Source of the DNA: a bacterium
GTDB taxonomy: Bacteria > UBA9089 > JASEGY01
Direction of reading: 5' to 3'
NCBI GenBank assembly: GCA_030019105.1
Contig: JASEGY010000112.1
Location: 1-9,319 of the forward strand
DNA length: 9,319 bases
The notes below the pieces were generated by a model. The model saw only the letters and a program-made list of their open reading frames with translations. It made no database searches and was not told the origin of the DNA. Positions 1 through 6,001 of the stretch are shown piece after piece. Made by a program: the position numbers and the translations under genes. Within the stretch, counting starts at the first letter, position 1; each line of letters begins with the position of its first letter.

Positions 1-52
1 CTCTGAACCTGACAACCTGAACGGGTTCTACCATAACTTTTGAAGAGGATAC
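1..52 (-). repeat. Dispersed repeat, inverted relative to 9266-9319
   Basis: On the minus strand this stretch starts GTATCCTCTTCAAA and continues into a degenerate series of GTTCAGG-like units. The plus strand at 9266-9319 starts with the same 14 bases and continues into GTTCAAAGTTCAGGGTTCA. The shared order of parts indicates two copies of one repeat family. Confidence 0.6.
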
Positions 53-95
53 CAAAAAACTCTACTACATTATTGGATAACTCAATAACAGGCAT
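1..95 (-). CDS. Start of an unidentified gene, running off the left edge
   Basis: An ATG at 95-93 follows a strong ribosome binding site (GAGGAG, 5 bases upstream) and opens a frame with no stop before the window edge. It begins MPVIELSNNVVEFF. I do not recognise the family. It begins 43 bases after the flhB-like stop, so it may continue the same transcription unit. From about codon 15 the frame runs into a dispersed repeat (positions 1-52) that also occurs inverted at the right end of the window. The gene may therefore be a native N-terminus cut by a repeat, and not a full gene. Confidence 0.45.
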   Translation of the reverse strand, partial: MPVIELSNNVVEFFGILFKSYGRTRSGCQVQ

Positions 96-138
96 AATAG
101 CTCCTCTTTCTTAAAATCAGGTGGTGTCTGAGAATAAA

Positions 139-480
139 TCAACTAACTCCTTTGGCCGGCAAGGCCTTCTCATTCATCTCATAGATAAAGGCCAGGATTT
201 CAGCCACCACCTGGTAAAGTTCCTCCGGAATTTCTTTGCCAACATCCAGGGCAGCCAGCATTTCTACCAGGTCAGGGTCTTCATGAATAGGGATATCCAT
301 ATCCCTGGCCAGACGAATAATCTCTTCAGCAACGGTTCCTTTTCCACTGGCTATTACCCGCGGAGCAGACTCCTTTTCTTCATCGTATCTTAAGGCTGCG
401 GCTTTTTTATCTTCCGTCATGGCGGCGGCCTTTTTATCTGCCGTCATCCGGTCTAAACTACTACTTGAAGAAATCCTCAT
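139..480 (-). CDS. FlhB C-terminal-domain-like protein (YlqH/FhlB type)
   Basis: This 113-residue protein matches the cytoplasmic C-terminal domain of the flagellar/type III export switch protein FlhB. The block LRYDEEKESAPRV is followed by GKG, IIRLARDMDIPIHEDPDLVEML, and IPEELYQVVAEILAFIY. The membrane domain is absent, as is the NPTH self-cleavage site that precedes this block in true FlhB. That is the pattern of the stand-alone FlhB-like proteins found beside fliK-like genes and rnhB (B. subtilis YlqH). Their role is not settled; some can partly replace the FlhB C-domain in export. The ATG at 480 overlaps the RelB stop (TGATG), implying translational coupling. A start at Met12 (447) is also possible, since residues 1-11 are serine-rich and unlike the family. 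Residues 12-29 are a 27-bp tandem duplication. Confidence 0.85.
   Translation of the reverse strand: MRISSSSSLDRMTADKKAAAMTEDKKAAALRYDEEKESAPRVIASGKGTVAEEIIRLARDMDIPIHEDPDLVEMLAALDVGKEIPEELYQVVAEILAFIYEMNEKALPAKGVS
394..447 (-). repeat. 27-bp tandem duplication in the flhB-like gene
   Basis: Positions 421-447 and 394-420 are near-identical 27-bp units encoding MTADKKAAA and MTEDKKAAA. Each unit brings its own in-frame ATG, so three possible start codons exist (480, 447, 420). The duplication sits just where the NPTH cleavage motif would be in full-length FlhB. Confidence 0.85.
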
Positions 481-731
481 CAGTTTTCCAGGTCTTCAAA
501 GAGGCTTTCCAGGCTGTCGAAGCTTTTGAGATTACGACGTTTCCTGGCATCTTCCAGCGCTTTTCTTGTGACCTCATTTGGAACAAAGGGTAGACTATGC
601 TGAAGATCAACCTGTTTGTAGAATAGCGTAATTGCCTGCGTGGGAGTCAGTCCAAGTTCCCTGAATATCTGTTCTGCTTTATGCTTGAAATCAGCATCAA
701 TTTTTGCTGAGATAAGCGTCGTCTTATCCAC
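480..731 (-). CDS. RelB/DinJ-family antitoxin without its toxin
   Basis: This 83-residue protein has the RelB/DinJ layout: an N-terminal ribbon-helix-helix DNA-binding part (TTLISAKIDADFKHKAEQIF, then RELGLTPTQAITLFYKQV) and a C-terminal toxin-binding tail. Family members bind and block a RelE/YafQ-type mRNA endonuclease and repress their own operon. The start is GTG at 731, chosen because AGGAG lies 7 bases upstream and the coding homology begins here. The usual toxin gene downstream is missing: the stop codon overlaps the ATG of the flhB-like gene. It starts 18 bases after the DUF2283 remnant. It is either an orphan antitoxin or a regulator reused in this operon. Confidence 0.88.
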   Translation of the reverse strand: MDKTTLISAKIDADFKHKAEQIFRELGLTPTQAITLFYKQVDLQHSLPFVPNEVTRKALEDARKRRNLKSFDSLESLFEDLEN

Positions 732-959
732 AACTATCTCCTGCTCCTATCAAGCAACAGAGGCAAAGCGGTCTGACTCTACATAGGTGAACGGCACACG
801 CTTAGTCGGAGATTTCTGAAAATACGATAGTTTTAAAAATTGATTAACGGGCCTGGTTGTCAATGCATGAAGCGCTCGTTCTCGCAAGTCCTCTGGTAAT
901 TCCTTAAGCTTATCAAGCGGATAACTGCGTGGTCCGTATTCTGTCCGTTCTGCAAGAAT

Positions 960-1135
960 CGAAAAATGGGGACGGTTCAAAAATCGTCCATTTTCTTGTG
1001 AAACCTTGCGTTCTTTCTGGAGTTTAGGCTTTAGCCTTTCATAACTAATGGAATCCTAAAGGATTAACTCCGGAAAGTTAATGATAATTTTTAGCCGCAA
1101 GCTTTCACAGTAAGGTGAACCATCCCGAAAAATGG
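960..1135. mobile_element. Miniature inverted-repeat element 1 with target duplication
   Basis: The element spans about 970-1125. The flanking direct repeats are 960-969 and 1126-1135 (CGAAAAATGG; depending on where the ends are drawn the duplication is 8-10 bp). The outer ends are inverted: GGGACGGTTCA on the left and GGGATGGTTCA on the right (minus strand). A second inverted block lies further in, TGTGAAACCTTGCG against TGTGAAAGCTTGCG. The centre holds palindromic core copy 1 (1019-1071). It has no coding capacity, so it would depend on a transposase from elsewhere. Confidence 0.8.
1019..1071. repeat. Palindromic core repeat, copy 1
   Basis: A 53-bp imperfect palindrome opens with GGAGTTTAGGCTTTAGCC and closes with CCTAAAGGATTAACTCC around the loop AACTA. 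The two 24-base arms match at most positions. It can fold as a long hairpin in either transcript direction. Copies 2 and 3 are at 1400-1449 and 1675-1727. Confidence 0.85.
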
Positions 1136-1339
1136 AGAAATGTCAAGCTAACGACACGCCCAGTTGTCGAATTGAGCCGCAGCAGAATGTGGTCTGTAAG
1201 TTCAACACCGGTTGCCGGTTCATTCTCACCAAAAAAAATATCCAATATATCTTCGGGTTCATTGTATACCAGTCTTATTGTCTCGCCATTCGCAACGGTT
1301 GCTTCCATTCGGTGTAATTTTAAGTCACTCATATTTTCA

Positions 1340-1546
1340 CCTTTTCGGGCATCGTTTCATTCAGCCTGGAAATCGTTAGAGATCGGTTTACACTTTTTGG
1401 GAGTTTAGGCTTTAGCCTTTCATAAATGAAATCCTAAAGGATTAACTCCAGGGAAGTTATGCACCATAGCTCAAACTCGGACATGCACTCCGCTTTAAAA
1501 GTGTAAAGCTGCTATTGGGGCGATTTGAAACGATGCTCCTTTTCGG
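1340..1546. mobile_element. Miniature inverted-repeat element 2 with target duplication
   Basis: The flanking direct repeat CCTTTTCGG lies at 1340-1348 and 1538-1546, around an element of about 189 bp (1349-1537). The outer inverted ends are GCATCGTTTCA (1349-1359) and TGAAACGATGC (1526-1536). The inner inverted blocks are TTTACACTTTT (about 1387-1397) and AAAAGTGTAAA (about 1498-1508). The centre holds palindromic core copy 2. Removal leaves a natural gene junction: the upstream remnant then ends YIVPKR-stop (TGA 1339-1337), 4 bases before the DUF2283 ATG. Confidence 0.8.
1400..1449. repeat. Palindromic core repeat, copy 2
   Basis: This copy has the same arms as copy 1 but is 50 bp long, because the loop region is three bases shorter (CATAAATGAAA instead of CATAACTAATGAAA). 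Confidence 0.85.
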
Positions 1547-1641
1547 CACAATATATTTGGCCCAACCTGTGACCACAAAATTGTTAGGCACGTAATTTCC
1601 TGCTACGTCCAGTTGCGTTTTGAAGGCGACCACTATAGTGG

Positions 1642-1779
1642 TTAAGAAAAAGATTTTGGGGTTGGCTATCCTTTGGAGTTCAGGCTTTAGCCTTTCATAA
1701 CTAATGAAATCCTAAAGGATTAACTCCGAAAGCTACATAGCCTATCTTGAATTCGCTTACCCCAAAATATTTATCTTAA
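1642..1779. mobile_element. Miniature inverted-repeat element 3
   Basis: The inverted ends are 25 bp with 21 matches: left 1642-1666 begins TTAAGAAAAAGATTTTGGGG, and right 1755-1779 read on the minus strand begins TTAAGATAAATATTTTGGGG. A further symmetrical TATAG/CTATA pair lies 3 bases outside each end (1634-1638, 1783-1787). Palindromic core copy 3 is in the middle. No clean target duplication is visible, which fits the deletion of the middle of the host gene at this site. Confidence 0.7.
1675..1727. repeat. Palindromic core repeat, copy 3
   Basis: This is a 53-bp copy, almost identical to copy 1, opening GGAGTTCAGGCTTTAGCC. It lies inside element 3, whose ends differ from those of elements 1 and 2. 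Confidence 0.85.
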
Positions 1780-1818
1780 GAGCTATAAATGCTAACTTTG
1801 CAATTTGAAATGAATTAT

Positions 1819-1858
1819 CTCTGTGTCTCTGTGCCTCTGTGTCTCTGTGTCTCTGTGG
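1819..1858. repeat. Octamer tandem repeat, five units of CTCTGTGN
   Basis: Five consecutive 8-bp units (CTCTGTGT, CTCTGTGC, CTCTGTGT, CTCTGTGT, CTCTGTGG) interrupt the LTEERW-type gene remnant. In the remnant's frame they read as QRHRDTEAQRHRD, which is not native protein. The junction on the gene side is near TGAGTAGTTACG (about 1871-1882). Confidence 0.85.
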
Positions 1859-1986
1859 CAATATTTGGCCTGAGTAGTTACGCGATTCTAAAATATGATG
1901 CCAACGTTCTTCAGTCAAATAGATGGTATTGCCGTATCGGTCTTGAACTGTCCACTTTCTCATTATGCAGACCTATTGTCTCAGTT

Positions 1987-3264
1987 TTACACCTTAACAT
2001 CTACTCCCTTAAACTTATAATCGCCGGCTGGTTCTTCAACTCGAAATCTTTCTCCTGAGCTACTCTTTTTCACGGAACAGGTTATTCCTCCTACCAGATA
2101 CCCCAGAGCCTGAAGTCTTTCTCCCAGTTCACCTGTATGGGCAGAAACAAACCGGCTTATTTTTTCATCAGAAAGCCGGAATTGACCGGTAAACATTTTC
2201 CTTTTGACCCTTACCTGTACCTGGACAGGCCCCAGGTTTGAGGTGTTAAGTAAAAGGGCCAGTTGAAAATCATCCGGGTCAATGGGCCGCTTGCGGTTTG
2301 GGTTTCGAGAAATCTTAAGCTCTGCATTCTCTATCCCTTGAGGAAATTGAACGGGAATAGGAAAGTAGAAGCTTTTTCTTCCTTCACCGTCATTAATCAA
2401 CTGTAGGGCCTGGATTTCGTCCAGGGTTTCTTCGGTCAAGGCAAGAAGGGAAGTTAAATCAGGAACCTTGGCGATCTGCCCCTTGAGCCGAAGGAGCAAG
2501 CCCTTTAGGCTCTTTGTTACCTCTTTATTGTATCCGGCTATTTGATATTCATAGTCCAGGCCCAGCCTGGCTAAATATCCCTTGATCTGAGCTGTTAGGT
2601 CGTCTTGACCAAGCTTAATGAGAAGCCGGTTAATCGCAGCCGTAATCTCTTCTTTAAGTAATGGATCAAGGCCAGGTGAGTCTGTTTGGGTTACAATATC
2701 TAATAAACGTGACAGCCTATCGCTAAGGCCGGCCTGATCAAAAAGATGGAACTTAGCGGCCGCTACATGTCGGGAAGAAGATGTCGCCCCCTGGGCCTTA
2801 AGAAAGACCAGGGCCGGGATGTTCTTCTCATCCGGAGAGAGTTTAGCCAGTTCCCGGGCAATCTCATTTACCAGTTCTTTGGTCATTGGCAGGCCGGATT
2901 TTGCTAAAGACTTTGCAATCTCGACCTTTGTTTTGGTGGCCAAACCACCAAAGCTGCGAAGCAGGGGCCGAATAAAGTCTTCCGACATCTCCTGCCCTGG
3001 TTTAACGAGCTTAACCACCACCTTTGGTGACAATGCCTTCACCTGGGCATAAAAAACCGCTCCCCTTGAAAAGGCAAGCTCCCCTGACTCGGCCACCAGG
3101 TTAAAGCCCTTAAAACCAACCACTACCTTTCCCTGACCCAGGACCTGTCGGATCTGTCCCCGCAGGACTTCACCCAACTTGACCCTTCTTAAAAAGTCAG
3201 AAAGCTCGTAGGGAGAGGCATATAGCTTTATTTCTCGGTCACCGGTAATTTGGTGAATGGGCAT
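1987..3264 (-). CDS. FliK C-terminal-domain protein (YlqG type)
   Basis: This 425-residue protein is of the type encoded between rnhB and the flhB-like gene in other bacteria. Residues 1-90 form an N-terminal sheet-rich part (LRGQIRQVLGQGKVVVGFKG). The middle is helical. Residues from about 300 to 410 resemble the flagellar hook-length control C-domain: YFPIPVQFPQGIENAELKI, then LALLLNTSNLGPVQVQVRVK and FRLSDEKISRFVSAHTGELG. In FliK this domain binds FlhB C-domain and switches export specificity, so a link with the FlhB-like protein at 139-480 is plausible. The start ATG at 3264 has AAGGTGA 5 bases upstream. The stop is followed after 23 bases by the LTEERW remnant. The frame is intact and of normal length, suggesting selection despite the decayed neighbours. 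Confidence 0.8.
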   Translation of the reverse strand: MPIHQITGDREIKLYASPYELSDFLRRVKLGEVLRGQIRQVLGQGKVVVGFKGFNLVAESGELAFSRGAVFYAQVKALSPKVVVKLVKPGQEMSEDFIRPLLRSFGGLATKTKVEIAKSLAKSGLPMTKELVNEIARELAKLSPDEKNIPALVFLKAQGATSSSRHVAAAKFHLFDQAGLSDRLSRLLDIVTQTDSPGLDPLLKEEITAAINRLLIKLGQDDLTAQIKGYLARLGLDYEYQIAGYNKEVTKSLKGLLLRLKGQIAKVPDLTSLLALTEETLDEIQALQLINDGEGRKSFYFPIPVQFPQGIENAELKISRNPNRKRPIDPDDFQLALLLNTSNLGPVQVQVRVKRKMFTGQFRLSDEKISRFVSAHTGELGERLQALGYLVGGITCSVKKSSSGERFRVEEPAGDYKFKGVDVKV

Positions 3265-3298
3265 AGATCACCTTAAGACAGTAGTCAGCAATTCGTGG

Positions 3299-3840
3299 TC
3301 AGTGAAGTTGTTGGAAAGGCAGAACACGTATTCTGGACTTACTTTCATCCACAGTAATCAGCGCGCCACGTTCAATTGCCGATTCGTACTGCCATAGTAT
3401 CTGTACCAACCTGTTTCCTAAACTCTGAGGCACGTGACTAACAAAAACGCCTAAAGTTTTGGCCCTGACTCGAAGAAATCCGAGCCCCATCGGCTCGCCG
3501 ACAAGCGATGCTACGCAATCCGCAGAAGCATCTGGCTGAAATCCTGCAAAGGTGGCGTGATTCATGACTTTAGTCAATGTTGTTAATCACGCTGAGGCAT
3601 AATATCCTGGGTGCGAATCTGAATGACACTTGGCCCTTGGGCGTGAGTAGTCGCCAACAAAGTTCCAAAGTCGAGATCGTGGGTAAATACAACGTAGCCG
3701 TTTGCACGTGCCCAACTCATGATGACTCTGTCCGTCGCCCGAGGATCACCCACCATCGACCAGTGAAACGCTTGCCATCCCTGTTGCTCAAATAGTTCGA
3801 CCTAATCAGGGGAAAGATTCATATTAATCAGTAGTCTCAT
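3299..3840 (-). pseudogene. DUF5615 PIN-like toxin, inactivated three ways
   Basis: Translation from ATG 3840, which overlaps the DUF433 stop (ATGA), gives MRLLINMNLSPD, then a TAG stop (3804-3802), then VELFEQQGWQAFHWSMVGDP and VVFTHDLDFGTLLATTHAQG. After IMPQ the frame is broken by an insertion (3433-3591) and resumes with SLGNRLVQILWQYESAIERG to the end FQQLH. This matches DUF5615 proteins, PIN-like RNases paired with DUF433 antitoxins. Removing the insertion and one CTGAGGCA copy restores the frame and a 124-residue length apart from the TAG, which probably replaced a TGG (SPDW). The early acidic residue, usually IDMNLSP or LDENLP, is Asn6, so the first catalytic Asp also seems lost. An open frame at 3299-3577 is an artefact made of element sequence fused to the toxin tail. 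Confidence 0.88.
3425..3599. mobile_element. Miniature inverted-repeat element 4 with 8-bp target duplication
   Basis: CTGAGGCA at 3425-3432 and 3592-3599 flanks a 159-bp element (3433-3591). The ends are inverted: CGTGACTAACAA on the left and CGTGATTAACAA on the right (minus strand), with a further shared CTAAAGT block inside, giving about 22 matches in 29. It has no palindromic core of the 1019-1071 type and codes for nothing. Precise removal rejoins the DUF5615 frame. Confidence 0.82.
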
Positions 3841-4070
3841 GCGGTAACTAAAGGCACTTCGATTTCTTCAGCTCGCCAGGCAGCATAAGCGAGCGCTTCA
3901 TGAATGTCTTCTTCTTCCAAATAGGGATATGCTTTGAGTATATCAGCAGTGGAATATCCTGACGCGACCAGTCCAACAATAGCCCCGACGGTGACCCGCA
4001 ATCCACGAATACAAGGTTTGCCGCCCATCACATTCAAATCAAACGTTATCCGCCTTAGGTTTCTCACCAT
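3837..4070 (-). CDS. DUF433 family antitoxin
   Basis: This 77-residue protein has the DUF433 signature: GGKPCIRGLRVTVGAIVGLV, then ASGYSTADILKAYPYLEEED and IHEALAYAAWR. Family members combine a helix-turn-helix DNA-binding part with a tail that covers a DUF5615/PIN-like toxin. It is encoded first in the pair, with the toxin ATG overlapping its stop (ATGA). The start ATG 4070 has GGAG about 9 bases upstream. The protein is complete although its toxin is dead, so it is now an antitoxin without an active partner in this locus. It lies 76 bases after pyrC. Confidence 0.9.
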   Translation of the reverse strand: MVRNLRRITFDLNVMGGKPCIRGLRVTVGAIVGLVASGYSTADILKAYPYLEEEDIHEALAYAAWRAEEIEVPLVTA

Positions 4071-4146
4071 TTATTCTTCTCCACTTGCAAAAGTAGATTC
4101 TCATCTGTGCTACAAAGCAGTTACACCTCTGTGGCTGATTAGTTAC

Positions 4147-5433
4147 CTAAAACTCTTCCTTCATCACAATCTTACCTCCCACTATGGTCATGACCGCTTT
4201 GCCCTGAAGTTCCCAGCCATCAAAAGGGCAATTTCTCCCCTTTGAGTAAAATTTATTAACATTAACCTTCCATTTCTTTTCCGGATCAATTATGGTTACA
4301 TTTGCTTTTTTACCCGGGGTTAAACTTCCAATTCCAACCTGGTCAAGTCCGAAGATTTGGGCCGGCAGGATAGTCATTTTTTCAATGGCCTGCTTCAGGG
4401 TTAAAATCCCTGGCCGAACTAAATAAGTTAGAACTAAGCCTAAGGTTGTTTCCAACCCGATGATTCCAAAAGGGGCCTTCTCCCATGGAAGATTTTTTTC
4501 TTCAGGTGAGTGAGGGGCATGATCACTGGCAATTATATCAATAGTCCCATCAGCCAAGCCTTGTTTTACTGCCTCAACATCCGCTTGAGATCTCAAGGGA
4601 GGATTTACCTTGGCATTAGTTCCAATTTCCTCCCCCATTTCCTCTGTCAGCAAAAAGTGCTGTGGGGTCGCTTCTGCCGTAACCCTCACCCCTCTCTTTT
4701 TTGCTTGAGCGATCTCTTTTACAGATTGAGCCAGGCTAACGTGGGAAATATGAATAGGCGCGCCTGTTTTTTCAGCCAATTCAATATCACGCCTAACAAA
4801 TTCGTCTTCGGAAGTATACGGCTCTTGCTGAAATAATGGATGCTGTTCCCCGAATTTATTTAACATTTTTTGGCGGTACAATTCTGATTCTTCACAATGC
4901 GGATTAACTAAGATTCCATACTCTGCTCCTTTAATAAGAGCATTTCGCATTAATTCCTTGCCCGGAACAGGATGTCCGTCGTCGGAAATAGCCACCGCTC
5001 CGGCTTCTTTTAATGCTTTGACATCTACCAGCTTTCTCCCTTCCATTTTTTTGCTGATAGCGGCCTTAGAATAAAAATTAATTAGACTCTGTTCACGAGC
5101 AATTTTTAGAAGACGTCTAAGACGTGCCGGGGTATCAACAGGAGGAGATGTGTTAGGTTCTGCTATTACGGTCGTGAAGCCACCGGCGGCAGCGGCCTGG
5201 GAACCGGTATGAATATCCTCTTTATATTCTTGCCCCGGCTGCCTGAAATGGACATGGACATCAACTAAACCCGGAACGACTAATTTATCTTTTGCCTCTA
5301 TAACTAAGGCCTCTTCGTCCGCAATATCTGGAGCAATTTTTTGGATGATAGAGTCAGTAATTAAGACATCCAATACATCAATGTTTCCGGTGGAAGGATT
5401 TAGCAGACCTCCCTTTTTAAGCAAAAGCGACAA
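4147..5433 (-). CDS. pyrC: Dihydroorotase
   Basis: This 428-residue enzyme of the amidohydrolase superfamily makes dihydroorotate from carbamoyl-aspartate in cytosolic pyrimidine synthesis. The metal site is complete: His60 and His62 in DVHVHFR, Asp151/152 in AISDDGHPV, His179 in NPHCEES, His231 in IHISHVS, and Asp304 in ASDHAPHSPEEK. Asn277 in KVNPPLR belongs to the substrate site. The length and motif order fit the class I bacterial type usually paired with aspartate carbamoyltransferase, although no pyrB is in the window. The start is TTG at 5433, with GAGGT 9 bases upstream and no better codon nearby. The neighbours on both sides are toxin-antitoxin genes. It follows the RelE-type toxin after 16 bases and may be cotranscribed with it. 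Confidence 0.96.
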   Translation of the reverse strand: MSLLLKKGGLLNPSTGNIDVLDVLITDSIIQKIAPDIADEEALVIEAKDKLVVPGLVDVHVHFRQPGQEYKEDIHTGSQAAAAGGFTTVIAEPNTSPPVDTPARLRRLLKIAREQSLINFYSKAAISKKMEGRKLVDVKALKEAGAVAISDDGHPVPGKELMRNALIKGAEYGILVNPHCEESELYRQKMLNKFGEQHPLFQQEPYTSEDEFVRRDIELAEKTGAPIHISHVSLAQSVKEIAQAKKRGVRVTAEATPQHFLLTEEMGEEIGTNAKVNPPLRSQADVEAVKQGLADGTIDIIASDHAPHSPEEKNLPWEKAPFGIIGLETTLGLVLTYLVRPGILTLKQAIEKMTILPAQIFGLDQVGIGSLTPGKKANVTIIDPEKKWKVNVNKFYSKGRNCPFDGWELQGKAVMTIVGGKIVMKEEF

Positions 5434-5449
5434 CGGTTTTTTACCTCAC

Positions 5450-5722
5450 TTAAGGAAATGCTTTGTAAATATCCTTACGATGTGCTATGCGCTGGCAGAT
5501 TATCAGTTTTTCTTTTTTGCTAATGGTAATACCAATACGATATTTGCCAATTCGGATCTTATATTTATTTGGATATCCTGTCATTTGCTCAAGATATCCT
5601 AAGACAAAAGGGTTAGTCACCTTAAGTTCTTGGAAAACTATTGCTTCCGCCTTCTCTTGAACTGCTTTAGGGGCGATAGCAAGTTCTTTAAGAAATCGCT
5701 TTGTGTAATCGACTTTCCACAT
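5450..5722 (-). CDS. RelE/ParE-superfamily toxin
   Basis: This 90-residue protein has the compact RelE fold pattern: WKVDYTKRFLKELAIAPKAV at the start, a helical part, then YKIRIGKYRIGITISKKEKL and IICQRIAHRKDIYKAF at the end. The RIGxYRIxxxI and RIAHRKDIY blocks are typical of RelE/StbE ribosome-dependent mRNA nucleases. The ATG at 5722 lies inside the upstream antitoxin gene (35-base overlap) and lacks a clear ribosome binding site, so translation is probably coupled. This is the only toxin in the window that looks intact along with its antitoxin. The target and activity are inferred from family only. Confidence 0.9.
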   Translation of the reverse strand: MWKVDYTKRFLKELAIAPKAVQEKAEAIVFQELKVTNPFVLGYLEQMTGYPNKYKIRIGKYRIGITISKKEKLIICQRIAHRKDIYKAFP

Positions 5723-5921
5723 TATTTTTTAAAGACTGATAATATCGTTGTGCCGCTTCACCAGAAAGCCGTTCATCATTCTGGGTTTCATCCATCAGCT
5801 TTGCCAACCCATGATTTTCGAGTATTTCCTCTATCCGTTCAAATTCTCCAATAGGGATTTGGACAGCTACTGGGTGGTTTTGATCTTCGTCGAAAAGGTA
5901 ATTCTTGTGAAGTGGTAACAT
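5688..5921 (-). CDS. Antitoxin of the RelE pair (Phd/YefM-like or RelB-like)
   Basis: This 77-residue protein has a short sheet followed by helices: KNYLFDEDQNHPVAVQIPIG, then EFERIEEILENHGLAKLMDE and a charged tail. The pattern 'VDE..PVAVQIPIEEFERIEEILE' is that of small antitoxins encoded before RelE/StbE toxins. It would bind the toxin with its C-terminus and probably regulate the promoter. The start ATG 5921 has GGGAG 6 bases upstream. The last 35 bases overlap the toxin gene, a common layout that keeps antitoxin synthesis ahead of toxin. Confidence 0.87.
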   Translation of the reverse strand: MLPLHKNYLFDEDQNHPVAVQIPIGEFERIEEILENHGLAKLMDETQNDERLSGEAAQRYYQSLKNNVESRLHKAIS

Positions 5922-6001
5922 GTTTATCTCCCTTATCTTGGAGTTCGCTTACTTTTGTCCTCACCATTCCTTGATACTCCGCCGGCAATCTCTTGTCAGG
6001 C

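Larger units (their letters stand above)
750..1332 (-). pseudogene. DUF2283-family protein gene split by a miniature element
   Basis: The N-terminal part (1332 to about 1126) reads EDILDIFFGENEPATGVELTDHILLRL and VVSLTFLHFS, a DUF2283-type sheet domain. The C-terminal part (about 980 to 750) reads HFSILAERTEYGPRSYPL and ends ESDRFASVA. The two are separated by an insertion at 970-1125 flanked by the direct repeat CGAAAAATGG (960-969, 1126-1135). Removing one repeat copy plus the insertion joins them in frame as LTFLHFSILAERTEYG and gives a 138-residue protein. The ATG at 1332 has AAAGGTG just upstream. As the gene stands, the N part stops after GWFTLL within the insertion. From memory, proteins of this type often follow a gene of the LTEERW type, as here. 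The function is unknown. Confidence 0.85.
1538..1963 (-). pseudogene. Remnant of a LTEERWxHIL-type protein, partner of the DUF2283 gene
   Basis: Two fragments survive. The N-terminal one (1963-1883) reads MRKWTVQDRYGNTIYLTEER and then WHHILES. The C-terminal one (about 1639-1538) reads TIVVAFKTQLDVAGNYVPNN followed by FVVTGWAKYIVPKR. The motif series LTEERW-HIL near the start, then I-V-V, then NNxxxTxxxKYI at the end, resembles small proteins that I recall beside DUF2283 genes and that look like BECR/RelE-fold RNases; this is inference. Roughly 50-60 middle residues are missing, replaced by element 3 and an octamer repeat. The gene starts 23 bases after the fliK-like stop. When element 2 is removed the C-terminal frame ends in a stop 4 bases before the DUF2283 start, so both were once one operon. 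Confidence 0.7.

Noticed and set aside
1115..1408. Plus-strand open frames over the DUF2283 remnant
   Set aside because: They are antisense to recognisable coding sequence and cross the borders of elements 1 and 2.
1019..1727. CRISPR-like array from three palindromic repeats
   Set aside because: The spacing is irregular (about 330 and 225 bases), each copy sits inside its own inverted ends, and there are no cas genes.
1757..1963. Intact 68-residue protein
   Set aside because: Only the first 27 residues are native; the rest is octamer repeat and element sequence.
3299..3577. Intact 92-residue protein
   Set aside because: Its first half is element 4 read through and its second half is the tail of DUF5615, so it is a chance fusion and not a native gene.
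3577..3795. Plus-strand frame of 72 codons
   Set aside because: It is the antisense of the DUF5615 toxin remnant.
4510..4836. Plus-strand open frame inside pyrC
   Set aside because: It is antisense to a fully conserved dihydroorotase, and its product has no domain pattern.
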